NCBI RefSeq assembly: GCF_000282475.1
Contig: NZ_AKJF01000017.1
Location: 1 to 64,000, forward strand
DNA from: Pseudomonas sp. GM78
GTDB taxonomy: Bacteria > Pseudomonadota > Gammaproteobacteria > Pseudomonadales > Pseudomonadaceae
Reading direction: 5' to 3'
DNA: 64,000 nt
Below the pieces are notes generated by a model, which had not been told where the DNA came from, searched no databases, and was given only the letters and a program-made list of their open reading frames with translations. The translations under genes were made by a program, and so were the position numbers. Positions 17,464 to 26,388 of the stretch are shown piece after piece; position 1 is the stretch's first letter, and each line of letters opens with the position of its first letter.

Positions 17464-18819
17464 TTAGCGCTTGACGGAGCCCTCGCGGGACAGGGCGATA
17501 TCCACCATTTGCGGGGCCAGACCCAGATAGTTAGACGGGTCGGTGAGGCGCTTGAGTTCCTCGATATCCAGTTGCGCTGTGGCTTCACCCTGGGCGAGCA
17601 ACGCATCGAGCAGGCTGGTGCCTTCATCGTTCGCCATGCGGCAGGCGGCATACACCACATCATGCGCCACCTGACGGCCCAGGGCCGGGGCCAGGCCCAT
17701 CATCACCGCTTCAGCCACGATCAGGCCCTGGGTCATATCAAGGTTCTTGCGCATGCGCTCGGTGCGTACTTCCAGGCCTGCGAGCATGAATTTCGCTTGG
17801 CCAAGCGAGGCGGCGCTCAAGGCGAACGCTTCGGGAATGGCGATCCACTCGGCCTGCCAAGGGCCGGTCGAGCGTTCGAAGTCCTGGATCATTGCATCGA
17901 GCATCAGGCCCGCGTGCTGACGCACACCTTTGGCCGCGGCGTACATCAACTCGCAGGAAATCGGGTTGCGTTTTTGCGGCATGGTACTGCTGGCACCCCG
18001 TCCCTTGACGAACGGTTCGTACACTTCACCCAGCTCGCTGGTCATCATCATCATGACGTCCAGGGCGACTTTGCCCAGGGAGCCGGTGACCAGTCCGAGG
18101 AAGTTCAGGGTTTCCGCCAGGCCGTCACGGGCGACATGCCACGTGGCTTGCGGCACGCCCAGGCCCAGTTCGGCCATCAACGCTTCCTGGACTTCCAGGC
18201 CTTTATCACCCAGTGACGCCAGTGTGCCTGCGGCGCCAGCGAATTGACCGATTTCCACCCGTGGACGCAGCTCCACCAGGCGCTCGGCATGACGGTCGAA
18301 CATGCTCAACCACACCGCACATTTGTAGCCGAAGGTGATGGGCAGGGCATGTTGCAGGTGGGTACGGCCAGCCATCGGCGTGTCGCGATAGCGCTTGGCG
18401 AGATCGGCCAGCAAGCCACGTACGGCCTGGATGTCGCGCTCCACCAGTTGCAGTGCCGCGCGCACTTGCAGGACGACGGCGGTGTCCATGATGTCCTGGG
18501 TGGTGGCCCCCCAATGGACATAGCGCCCGGCTTCGCCACAAATTTTCGACAGTTGTTCAACCAACGGCAGGATCGGGTAACCGACGATTTCGGTTTCGTG
18601 CTGCATCAGCGCCAGGTCGAGGGAGGCATAGGTTGCCAGTTCAGCGATCTGTTCGGCGGCCTGGCTCGGGATTACGCCACAGCGTGCTTCGGCGCGGGCC
18701 AAGGCCACTTCCACCTCGATGTAGCGTTCGATCAGGGCTTTGTCGGAAAACACACCGCGCATCTCGGCGGTGCCGAACATGTCGCGAAAGAGGGCGGAAT
18801 CGAAGACGGTGCTGGACAT
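17464..18819 (-). CDS. Fumarase/aspartase-superfamily lyase, PcaB/adenylosuccinate-lyase-like
   Basis: 451 residues, full length. The superfamily signature SSTMPQKRNPI is near residue 280, with the helper regions THLQHALPITFG (about 155) and HWGATTQDIMDT (about 95). Overall it is closest in feel to 3-carboxymuconate cycloisomerase (PcaB) and adenylosuccinate-lyase relatives, but no protocatechuate genes are near. Pairing with a dicarboxylate symporter and a GntR regulator suggests cleavage of an aspartate- or fumarate-yielding compound taken from outside. AGGA lies seven bases before the ATG. Cytosolic homotetramer by family. Confidence 0.85.
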   Translation of the reverse strand: MSSTVFDSALFRDMFGTAEMRGVFSDKALIERYIEVEVALARAEARCGVIPSQAAEQIAELATYASLDLALMQHETEIVGYPILPLVEQLSKICGEAGRYVHWGATTQDIMDTAVVLQVRAALQLVERDIQAVRGLLADLAKRYRDTPMAGRTHLQHALPITFGYKCAVWLSMFDRHAERLVELRPRVEIGQFAGAAGTLASLGDKGLEVQEALMAELGLGVPQATWHVARDGLAETLNFLGLVTGSLGKVALDVMMMMTSELGEVYEPFVKGRGASSTMPQKRNPISCELMYAAAKGVRQHAGLMLDAMIQDFERSTGPWQAEWIAIPEAFALSAASLGQAKFMLAGLEVRTERMRKNLDMTQGLIVAEAVMMGLAPALGRQVAHDVVYAACRMANDEGTSLLDALLAQGEATAQLDIEELKRLTDPSNYLGLAPQMVDIALSREGSVKR

Positions 18820-18848
18820 GGGGTAATCCTGATATGTTTGTTATTGAT

Positions 18849-18869
18849 CGGACATATTTAATATGTCCG
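18849..18869. promoter_or_regulatory. Palindromic operator for the GntR regulator
   Basis: Perfect 10-bp arms CGGACATATT / AATATGTCCG around a single T, in the 108-base gap between the divergent lyase and gntR genes. A third half site GTCCGTACAT follows directly. Likely bound by the adjacent GntR protein and covering both promoters. Confidence 0.7.
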
Positions 18870-18926
18870 TACATAATAATTACGCCCTCACTGGTACACT
18901 GTCAACTCAGGTAATGCTTGGGACTG

Positions 18927-19676
18927 ATGAAAGGTATGAGCCAGACGCGCTATGCGGTCGTTGCAAAAGACTTGATGGAAGGGATTTCCAGCGGGAGATT
19001 TCCGGTCGGGACCTTGCTGCCCACGGAGTTCGAGCTGTGCGAGCTGTATGACGTGAGCCGCCACACCGTGCGTGCCGCCATCACCCAATTGCAGAACCAG
19101 GGGCTGGTTTCACGACGCAAAAGGGTGGGCACCCGGGTTGAATCCGCCACCCCCAAGGGCGGCTATTCGCAGTCGCTGGCGTCGGTATCGGACCTTGTGC
19201 ACCTGGCTGAAACACAGGTGCGTAGCATCCAGAGCGTGCAGCACTTCGTGGCCGACATCGCGCTGGCCAAGCGATTGGGCCTGGAACCCGGCGAGCATTA
19301 CTTTTGCGTATCCAGCATCCGGGTCGATCAGCAGAACCTGCGGGCGCCGCTTTGCTGGACTGACGTTTATGCCCAGGATATCTACTCAGAGGTCATCGAA
19401 CTGGCCGAACAGCATCCCGACGAGCTGATTGCCGCGTTGATCGAACAGCACTTTGGTCGACACATCGATGTGGTGGATCAGCAGGTACGCGCGGTACTGC
19501 TGTCACCCGAGATTTCAAAGAGCCTCAATGCTGAGGCCGGCTCCCCGGGCTTGAACATTGTTCGCCAGTATCGTGACGAGGAGGGGGCTGTGATGGTGGT
19601 GTCGGAGACCACTCATCCTCAGGATAGATTTACGCTAGTCACCCAGATGCGTAGAGAAAAAAACCTGACGTCTTAG
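18927..19676 (+). CDS. GntR/HutC family regulator
   Basis: About 249 residues; the start is uncertain among an ATG at 18927, an ATG at 18936 and a TTG at 18918, since none has an ideal ribosome site. The winged helix covers residues 5-75: GRFPVGTLLPTEFELCELYDVSRHTVRAAITQLQNQGLVSRRKRVGTRV. The rest is a UTRA (chorismate-lyase-like) ligand domain, as in HutC. It should sense the substrate of the divergent lyase-symporter operon and bind the palindrome at 18849. Confidence 0.88.
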   Translation: MKGMSQTRYAVVAKDLMEGISSGRFPVGTLLPTEFELCELYDVSRHTVRAAITQLQNQGLVSRRKRVGTRVESATPKGGYSQSLASVSDLVHLAETQVRSIQSVQHFVADIALAKRLGLEPGEHYFCVSSIRVDQQNLRAPLCWTDVYAQDIYSEVIELAEQHPDELIAALIEQHFGRHIDVVDQQVRAVLLSPEISKSLNAEAGSPGLNIVRQYRDEEGAVMVVSETTHPQDRFTLVTQMRREKNLTS

Positions 19677-19971
19677 GGAGTAGATATTGATGACTGCTCA
19701 TGGGCCGGTTGCTGCCTTCCACGACTGGCCGAAACCTACCCAATAAGGATAGTCCGTCCCGCCTTCACCGATATTGGTAATGCTGTCAGCACAGCCGGAC
19801 TCAAGGGCGGTCATCGATCAAAGCAGCCCCATTCAAATAGTTCCTTCCATGTGTTGACTTGATCGTAGTGAGATACGGCCGTGCTCACTAGCATAACGAG
19901 CTGCTTTTTGCCGATTGCTGCCCATCACGCAGGACAACAATCGACCCACTGCAACAGCTTCTACCCGCCCA

Positions 19972-21201
19972 TCAAAAGTAGTACCCAATATTGACGTTCG
20001 TTCGGTAGTACCACTGATTACTGCCGATCGAACTGGTACTGGTAAACCCCGTGCCGTTTTCCGCGCCGCCATAGGGGTTTGCGTTTTTCGCCCAGGTGAA
20101 ATCAACCCACGCCATGATCGGCATCGCCAGGAACTGCGCGCCAACGGTGTACATCTGCGAGTCGTCCCAACCGCTCTGGTCTTTCATCATGCGGCTGTAG
20201 TCGTTGTACAGTTTGATTTTCTTCAACGGTCCCAGTTTCGGTGTGGCGATGTCGTAACTGACGTTCAGCGAAGCGATGGTGGCTTTGGCGGCAATCAGGT
20301 AGGCGGGCGTCAACCCGTTGCTTCCCATCAATATTGAATCGTCGCTGACGCCGCTGGGGTTTTTCGGGTCGTACTCGTAGCGAATGCCTTGGGTGCTGAC
20401 GGTCCACTGGCCGGCGTTGATGATGGCGTGGACGCCGCCGGCCCAATAGTCGCCGTCGTCTTTGGTGGTGGCGTTATAGAGCTGGGCCGTGGCCAGCGAT
20501 GCGCCGATTTCGGTTTTCCAGCCATCGTTGACGAAGGTCCGCGCGACGCGGGCGTTGAGCTGGTTGCGTTTCTCGTTGTCCTGGCGCGACTGGGTGAAGG
20601 GGATGGCATTGTCCTTGAGGTCGGCGTAGCGCCCGACCTCCGGCGAGTAGCGAATGTCGGACGGCAACATGCGCGGGAAGTAGCCCAGTTGCAGGTCCCA
20701 GTCCTGGTCCTTGTAGCTGTACTTCAAACCGGTGCCGGCGCTGACGCCGTAACCCATGAAGAACGGCAGGTGATAGCTCCAGCCGAATTGCGGGTAGGGT
20801 TCCAGCCCGAACGGTTTGAACGGCGCGCCCACTTGCAGGTTGGCGTTGCTGTTGAGGCGATAGCCGACGAAGCCGCGATCGATGGAACGTTTTCCGTCGT
20901 CCTGGAACCAGTAGCCGACATCACTGTAGAGGTTCTTGTACGTCGCTTGCACATCGATACGGAAGGTGTCGAACAGAAACCGGCCATTGTTTTCGGTGGT
21001 GTCCCAATGTTCGTCGCGGTAGTTGGTGCGCAAGGCACCGCCGATGTCCAGGCTGCTGGTGCCGTCATCGCTACGCCAGGCGATGTGCGGAAACGGCTTC
21101 TTGCCGGTGGTCGACGTCACGGGGGCGGCAGGGCCGGGTTCGCCTGCGAAACTGACGCAGCTGCTGATGATCAGTCCCAGACCTATTACGTACTTCTTCA
21201 T
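19972..21201 (-). CDS. Outer-membrane porin-like beta-barrel protein
   Basis: 409 residues from MKKYVIG with GGAG five bases upstream. A signal peptide (to CVSFAG) precedes a chain of alternating amphipathic strands rich in Y, W, D and N, ending in YYRTNVNIGYYF, the aromatic C-terminal strand expected of an outer-membrane barrel. Residues after the signal include DIGGALRTNYRDEHWD, common in proteobacterial porins of catabolic clusters. It lies 390 bases beyond the large operon and probably serves entry of its substrate; it has its own upstream region. Confidence 0.75.
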   Translation of the reverse strand: MKKYVIGLGLIISSCVSFAGEPGPAAPVTSTTGKKPFPHIAWRSDDGTSSLDIGGALRTNYRDEHWDTTENNGRFLFDTFRIDVQATYKNLYSDVGYWFQDDGKRSIDRGFVGYRLNSNANLQVGAPFKPFGLEPYPQFGWSYHLPFFMGYGVSAGTGLKYSYKDQDWDLQLGYFPRMLPSDIRYSPEVGRYADLKDNAIPFTQSRQDNEKRNQLNARVARTFVNDGWKTEIGASLATAQLYNATTKDDGDYWAGGVHAIINAGQWTVSTQGIRYEYDPKNPSGVSDDSILMGSNGLTPAYLIAAKATIASLNVSYDIATPKLGPLKKIKLYNDYSRMMKDQSGWDDSQMYTVGAQFLAMPIMAWVDFTWAKNANPYGGAENGTGFTSTSSIGSNQWYYRTNVNIGYYF

Positions 21202-21536
21202 GTTGACTCCCCTGCGATGTTGAGTACTGCAAAGTAACCGGCAACACTTTCCCGCTTGCCTTGAAAGTGGCAATGCAAGGAAGACTTCTTGTGTTGCTGT
21301 TATGCAGCGTGTTTTTTGTTTTGGCTGTTTCGTAGGTAATACGGTGTCTGACCTATGAACCTGATAGAGATAGAGCAGAAACCATGCCAGTCCTTACCTG
21401 GGGCGTTGTTAGGCAATAAATCCAGTAAAAACAATTGTTTATATGGGAATCGAATTTTGTTGTATTGCCTGCGAAACAGGCAGTTCCTGGGGTAACGAAA
21501 CTGCACGTTAATTGTGCGGCTTTACCTCGCGCGCAT
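21202..21536. other. Gene-free upstream region of the porin
   Basis: About 335 bases without a convincing ORF, AT-rich between 21290 and 21480. It presumably carries the porin promoter (minus strand). The palindrome ACAATTGT near 21430, followed by TTATATGGG, is the only symmetric element noticed. Nothing else stands out. Confidence 0.4.
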
Positions 21537-21563
21537 TAAAAAGGCCGACTAAAAAGTCGGCCT
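21537..21563 (-). terminator. Rho-independent terminator of the catabolic operon
   Basis: On the minus strand a 9-bp stem AGGCCGACT / AGTCGGCCT with a 4-base loop is followed directly by TTTTT. It lies 30 bases past the stop of the reductase gene, the last gene of the operon. Confidence 0.85.
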
Positions 21564-21591
21564 GTTCAATGGATGAAATAACGCAACGTTG

Positions 21592-22551
21592 TTATAGATC
21601 GAGTACCAGGCGCCGGCTCTTGCACCCTGAAACACAGACCATCATGGATTTATTCGCCGCACGCTCGGCCTTGGTCAATACGCCGTCACGGTGATCGACA
21701 TCACCTTCCAGGACGCGTGTTTCGCACGAACCACAGACACCCTCGCGACAGCTGTGCTCAATGTCACAACCTGCCTCCAGCAGCACATCGAGCAAGCTCA
21801 ACCCCGGCTCGATGGACAGGGTCTTGCCGGACTTTTTCAGCTCGACGCTGTAGCTGCTCTGCGCGTCTTCGGACGGCGGCAGTTCAGCCGCGGCAAAACG
21901 CTCGATATGTGCATGGGGATAGCCCAGGCCTTCGCAGGTGCTTTCGAAGGCATCGAGCATCGGCGTCGGACCGCAGCAATAAAAGTGCGTGTCGTCGGGC
22001 TGGCCCGCCAGATAGGCGCTGAGGTCCGGCGGCATGCCTTTTTCGTCGTTGAAGTGGTAGACCACCTTGGCACTCAGGCCGCTGAGTTCTTCCACCAGTG
22101 CGGCTTCCTGCCGCGAACGGGCGCAGTAGATCAGCTCGGCGGATTTCCCCAGTGCCAGCAGCTGTCGGAACATGCAGTAGATCGGCGTGATGCCGATACC
22201 GCCGGCCACCAGCACGCTGTGCCTGGCGCTCAGGTCGAGCTGGAAATTGTTGCGCGGCGACGAGATCGGCAGCTGCATGCCGACCCGCAATTGCCCGTGC
22301 ACGTATTCCGAACCGCCGCGGCTGTTGCGATCGCGCAGGATGCCAACCACATAGCGGCCACGGTCGCTCGGCGAGTTGAGCAGTGAGTAGCTACGCACCA
22401 GGCCGTTGGGCAAATGCAGGTCAATGTGCGAGCCGGCTTCGAACGGGGCGAACACGGTGTCGCCATAGGGCCGCAATTCGACGCTGATGATGCCTTCGGC
22501 TTCGTAGCGCAAGGTGTGCACGAGCGCGGTGATGGGGGAGGAATGGGACAT
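21592..22551 (-). CDS. Oxygenase reductase, phthalate-dioxygenase-reductase (VanB) type
   Basis: 319 residues in three parts: FMN-binding barrel with RSYSLLNSP (about 55), NAD-binding domain with LVAGGIGITPIYCM (about 115) and YCCGPTPMLDAFE (about 190), and a C-terminal plant-type [2Fe-2S] ferredoxin with C-x4-C-x2-C in HSCREGVCGSC plus a fourth Cys in MMVCVSGC. It passes electrons from NADH to the Rieske oxygenase encoded upstream; the gene gap is 68 bases. Cytosolic. Last gene of the operon. Confidence 0.92.
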   Translation of the reverse strand: MSHSSPITALVHTLRYEAEGIISVELRPYGDTVFAPFEAGSHIDLHLPNGLVRSYSLLNSPSDRGRYVVGILRDRNSRGGSEYVHGQLRVGMQLPISSPRNNFQLDLSARHSVLVAGGIGITPIYCMFRQLLALGKSAELIYCARSRQEAALVEELSGLSAKVVYHFNDEKGMPPDLSAYLAGQPDDTHFYCCGPTPMLDAFESTCEGLGYPHAHIERFAAAELPPSEDAQSSYSVELKKSGKTLSIEPGLSLLDVLLEAGCDIEHSCREGVCGSCETRVLEGDVDHRDGVLTKAERAANKSMMVCVSGCKSRRLVLDL

Positions 22552-22619
22552 CGGTCACCTCTTTTCGACAGTTCGCAATTCGACACACGCGCCGGGCAGA
22601 ACAGGATGCGCGATCGGCT

Positions 22620-23654
22620 TCATGGCAACTGCTTCGCGTCGATCAGCTCAAGCTGGGCCTTGGCTGCGTTCTTCAGGTAGCGACGCAGGCGCACCACACC
22701 AAGGTCATGCTGGTAGAGGTTTTCCCGCTGGTTGGCGTCCGGTTCCATGAATTCGAGCAGCACCCGATCCTGTTCCAGCACCGCCCAGTGGCGTGCCTCC
22801 AGACGGTTCTTGTAGAGGAAGCGCCAGGTGTCGCGCTGCCAGCCGGTCAGTGGCCGGCAACGCCAGTGGAACACCGCCGAGAGGGCGCTGCTGCTCGGCG
22901 TGTAGCTGCCGATGATGGTGAAGTTGCCGCCCGGCCCGCCGGTTTTCGGATAGGGGATTTCCAGGCGTAGCCAGTGGCAGCTGTCGTCCATGAATTCGGT
23001 CCAGTCGAAGTTCACCCCGCGCTGGCCTTCCTTCTCGAAGAAGAAACCTTTGTCGGTATCACGGGTGACGAACTTGGCGGTGGCTTCGCCTTCACTCATG
23101 GAGTGCGACATCTTGTGCAGGTAGGTGCCGTGCATCGGGTCCATGACGTTGTCGATCACATAGCGGTAGTCGCCTTGCCACTCGGCATAGCAGAGGAAGC
23201 TGCTCCACTCGGGGGAGCTCAGTTGCTCGGGCAGTACCAGTTCCGGCGGGGTGTCCACGTGCGGTTCGGCGGCGTTGTAGAGGAAGATCGCGCCGGCGGC
23301 TTCACGGGTGTGGAACATCCGGGTCGGGCGACTGCCTTCGAGTTTGCAGCCGGGGCTGCCGGGCACCTTGGTGACAGTACCGTCGCAGCGTACTTCGACG
23401 CCGTGATAAGGGCATTGCAGGCGATCGCCCAGCACCGGGCCCTGGGACAACGGCGCACCGCGATGCGGGCAGTGGTCTTCGAGGGCATGTACGCTGCCGT
23501 CATTGTCGCGCCACAGGGCGATCTTGTAGCCCAGTCGGCGAATCGACACCGGTTTCTCGTTCAGTTGATCGCTGGGCAGGACCGGGAACCAGAGGTTCTT
23601 CAAGCCATTTGCCAGGAGGTTTTCTACAGGATCGACGGTTGTGTTCATGTTCAT
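22620..23654 (-). CDS. Rieske non-heme iron oxygenase, VanA-like alpha subunit
   Basis: 344 residues. The Rieske centre has C62-x-H64 and C81-x2-H84 (CPHRG, CPYHG). The catalytic iron site reads N169-V-M-D172-P-M-H175-G-T-Y-L-H180. Length and the absence of a beta-subunit gene match the alpha-only group that includes vanillate O-demethylase and phenoxybenzoate dioxygenase. It should hydroxylate or demethylate an aromatic carboxylate using the PDR-type reductase next door. Two in-frame ATGs at the start (MNMNTT) leave it two residues uncertain. Confidence 0.92.
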   Translation of the reverse strand: MNMNTTVDPVENLLANGLKNLWFPVLPSDQLNEKPVSIRRLGYKIALWRDNDGSVHALEDHCPHRGAPLSQGPVLGDRLQCPYHGVEVRCDGTVTKVPGSPGCKLEGSRPTRMFHTREAAGAIFLYNAAEPHVDTPPELVLPEQLSSPEWSSFLCYAEWQGDYRYVIDNVMDPMHGTYLHKMSHSMSEGEATAKFVTRDTDKGFFFEKEGQRGVNFDWTEFMDDSCHWLRLEIPYPKTGGPGGNFTIIGSYTPSSSALSAVFHWRCRPLTGWQRDTWRFLYKNRLEARHWAVLEQDRVLLEFMEPDANQRENLYQHDLGVVRLRRYLKNAAKAQLELIDAKQLP

Positions 23655-23675
23655 TTCTTATTTACCTCCGGCGGG

Positions 23676-23903
23676 TCATTCGCCCAGCCGAGCCATCAGG
23701 GTTGTATAGGCATCCGTGGTCCACTCGCCGCTGGTCAGCGGGCAAGGCGGCCCGGCCAGGTTCAGGTGCGCGAGCAACTCGGGCAACTCGGTCACGCCGT
23801 TGCCGAAGGCGCGTTCGATGGAGTCGCCGAGCAAATCCTCGAACTGGGTATTCGGGCGTTTACGGGCCTGATGGGGCTCCAGGTAGGGTTCGGTATTACG
23901 CAT
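23676..23903 (-). CDS. Small helical protein of oxygenase clusters
   Basis: 75 residues, no cysteines, no signal peptide. It is predicted mostly helical, with QFEDLLGDSIERAFGNGVTELPELLAHLNL followed by GPPCPLTSGEWTTDAYTTLMARLG. I do not know a characterised relative; I believe similar short ORFs are annotated beside Rieske oxygenase genes as recombinase-like helix proteins, but the memory is weak. It lies tightly between the extradiol dioxygenase (1 base) and oxygenase (21 bases) genes, so it is translated with them and may be an assembly or accessory factor. Confidence 0.7.
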   Translation of the reverse strand: MRNTEPYLEPHQARKRPNTQFEDLLGDSIERAFGNGVTELPELLAHLNLAGPPCPLTSGEWTTDAYTTLMARLGE

Positions 23904-23904
23904 C

Positions 23905-24885
23905 TCATTGACCTCCGTCTGAGGATTTCGGTTTGTCAGTCAGGAACTTGCCTTGCGGCGCCTCGACGTTTTGCTGGCGGCGGGTGTTGCCGTCGATGCC
24001 ACCGGCAATCGCCCATTCGGCGAAGACTGTGGGGCCTGGCTCGAAGGTGCGTGGCTGCCATTCGCCGGTCAGTTGGTCTTCGTCGGCGTAGTACTCCACC
24101 AGTGCCCCGGCCGGGTTCTTGAAGTACCAGAAGAACGCCGAGGACACCGGATGGCGCCCCGGGCCGATTTCGGTGGCCCAACCGCAGCGGGAAATGTGCA
24201 TGCCGCCGCCGAATACCTCGTGCACATCGCGCACGGTGAAAGCGACATGGTTCAGGCCGGCGCGAGGGGCGGGCAGTTGCAGCATGAACAGGTCGTGGTG
24301 ACCGCCTTCTTCAGCGGTGCGCAGGAATGCGCCACGATCCGGATAGCGGTCGGAGGCCTGGAAGCCGAAGCGCTCGTGATAGAAGGCTTCGCAGGCGTTG
24401 ACGTCCTTGACGAAAAACACCACATGCCCGACCTCGATGGGGGTTGCACGTTCGTAGACCGGCGCGGCCTTGTTGATCCGGCCCTTGGTTTGCCAGGTGT
24501 TATGGCCGCTGCACTCGATGTCCAGTGCGCGCTTGCGGGTCACTTGCAGTCGGATCGCCAGGCCATTGGGGTCGGTGCAGCCGATACGGCCGTTTGCTTC
24601 GATGAAGCCCGGGTCGTTGGCAATGCGCTCGCTGTACAGCTTCAGGTCAGCGTCGCTTTCGACGCCCCAGACCACTTCGCGCACCGTTGAACCGGCTTCG
24701 ATCGCCGGTGGCAGGCCGGCCTTGTCAATGTCGGCGAGCACCACACGGCAGCCGTTGAGGGTTTCGAAGATCACCTCGTCAGGCTGCTCGCTGACTTTGC
24801 TCAACCCCCAGTCGCTGAAAAACCGCGCGCTGGTCTCCAGGTCCTCGACGCCATAGGTGACTTCATCAATGCCTAAAACGCTCAT
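23905..24885 (-). CDS. Two-domain type I extradiol dioxygenase
   Basis: 326 residues with two vicinal-oxygen-chelate domains (about 1-115 and 150-275). The iron triad is complete in the second domain: H154 (EVGHVVFFV), H213 (LNHVAFTV) and E264 (LVEYYADE). Second-sphere residues known from BphC also have counterparts: H196/H197, H245 and Y254. It should cleave a catechol-like ring next to the diol. About 45 extra polar residues at the C-terminus are unusual. The start overlaps the upstream aldehyde dehydrogenase stop by ATGA. Confidence 0.88.
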   Translation of the reverse strand: MSVLGIDEVTYGVEDLETSARFFSDWGLSKVSEQPDEVIFETLNGCRVVLADIDKAGLPPAIEAGSTVREVVWGVESDADLKLYSERIANDPGFIEANGRIGCTDPNGLAIRLQVTRKRALDIECSGHNTWQTKGRINKAAPVYERATPIEVGHVVFFVKDVNACEAFYHERFGFQASDRYPDRGAFLRTAEEGGHHDLFMLQLPAPRAGLNHVAFTVRDVHEVFGGGMHISRCGWATEIGPGRHPVSSAFFWYFKNPAGALVEYYADEDQLTGEWQPRTFEPGPTVFAEWAIAGGIDGNTRRQQNVEAPQGKFLTDKPKSSDGGQ

Positions 24886-26378
24886 AACCCTACCTCTCGT
24901 TGCACACCGGCCCAGGCCAGTGGCTGTTCATTCATGCCCCAATAAAGGCTTTTCTGTTCCATGTACTGCAGGATGCCCAGGCGACCTTTTTCACGGCCCA
25001 GGCCACTGTCGCGCCAACCACCGAACGGGGTGGAAATCGAGAACTGTTTGTAGGTGTTGATCCACACCGTACCGGCCTGGATTTTTCGACCCAGTGCCCA
25101 GGCGCGCTTGTAGTCGCGGGTCCAGATGCCGGCGGCGAGGGCGTACAGGCTGTCGTTGGCCTGCTGCAGCAATTGCGCTTCGTCGTCGAACGGCATGGCG
25201 ACCAGCACCGGGCCGAAAATTTCTTCCTGGCACACCTGTTGGTGGTTGTTCAAACCTTCGAGGATGGTCGGCGGGTAGTAATAGCCCTGGTCGTAAACAC
25301 CGCCGACGGGACGCTTGCCACCGAGCAACAGGCGTCCGCCTTCGGCCAGCCCGAGTGCCACATAGCGCTCCACCGACTCGCGGTGACCGGCGCTGATCAG
25401 CGGGCCCATTTGCGTGCGCTCATCCGCCGGATCACCGACCCGCAACTCGGCCGCCGCCGCCACCAGGCGCGCCATGAACGGCGCATACAGTGCGCGGGCG
25501 ACGAACAGCCGCGAACCGGCGATACAGGCTTCGCCCGAAGAACTGAAGATGCCGTACAACACACCGGCCACCGCGTGGTCGAGGTCGGCGTCATCGAGGA
25601 CGATGGTCGGCGATTTGCCGCCCAGTTCCAGGGACACCGGCATCATCTTGTCGGCGGCGATATGGGCAATGTGCTTGCCGGTCTTGGTGCCGCCGGTGAA
25701 CGACACGCGCTTGACCAGCGGGTGGCGGGTCAGTGCATCACCGAGCAGCGAACCCTTGCCTGGCACCACGCTGAGCAAGCCTTTGGGCAACCCGGCGTCT
25801 TCGCAGATGCGCGCCAGTTGCAAAGCCATCAACGGTGTGATTTCCGCCGGCTTGATCACCACGGCGTTGCCGGCCGCCAGCGCCGGTGCGACTTTCTGCG
25901 CTTCGCTGGCAATCGGTGAGTTCCACGGCGTGATCGCGGCGACAACGCCCATCGGCTCATAGACGCTCATGCTGACGAAATCACCCCGCGATGGCGTGAT
26001 GGTTTCTTCGAGGGTTTCACAGGCGGCGGCGAAGAACTGGAAGGTGCCGGCAGCGCTGGCCACCAGGGCTCGGGTTTCGTTGATCGGCTTGCCATTGTCC
26101 TGGCGCTGTAACTGCGCCAGTTCTTCGCTGCGCTCACGGATCAGCTCGCTAATGCGATACAGCACGCTGGCGCGCTCATGGGGTTTGCGCTGCGCCCAGC
26201 CGCTGTGCAGAAACGCCTGGTGGGCGCCTTGTACGGCATCTTCCACATCGTCGACGCTGGCGGCGTTGAGCCAGGCAACGGCTTCGCCGGTGGCGGGGTA
26301 GCAGGTGGCGTAGCGTTCACCACGCCCCTGGCGCCATTCGCCGGCAATGCAGATCGGTAAAGTCTGTTCGAGAGTCAT
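24882..26378 (-). CDS. NAD(P)-dependent aldehyde dehydrogenase
   Basis: 498 residues from the ATG at 26378 with AAGGGA upstream; a longer frame to 26426 would overlap the previous gene. Typical ALDH blocks: AAITPWNSPIASEAQKVAPALAAGNAVVIKPAE (cofactor), SFTGGTKTGKHIA, SLELGGKSPTIVLDDADLD with the general base Glu, and GEACIAGSRLFV with the catalytic Cys. It would oxidise an aldehyde from the pathway to the acid, plausibly the product of the neighbouring ThDP enzyme. Confidence 0.92.
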   Translation of the reverse strand: MTLEQTLPICIAGEWRQGRGERYATCYPATGEAVAWLNAASVDDVEDAVQGAHQAFLHSGWAQRKPHERASVLYRISELIRERSEELAQLQRQDNGKPINETRALVASAAGTFQFFAAACETLEETITPSRGDFVSMSVYEPMGVVAAITPWNSPIASEAQKVAPALAAGNAVVIKPAEITPLMALQLARICEDAGLPKGLLSVVPGKGSLLGDALTRHPLVKRVSFTGGTKTGKHIAHIAADKMMPVSLELGGKSPTIVLDDADLDHAVAGVLYGIFSSSGEACIAGSRLFVARALYAPFMARLVAAAAELRVGDPADERTQMGPLISAGHRESVERYVALGLAEGGRLLLGGKRPVGGVYDQGYYYPPTILEGLNNHQQVCQEEIFGPVLVAMPFDDEAQLLQQANDSLYALAAGIWTRDYKRAWALGRKIQAGTVWINTYKQFSISTPFGGWRDSGLGREKGRLGILQYMEQKSLYWGMNEQPLAWAGVQREVGL

Positions 26379-26388
26379 TGTCTGTCCC

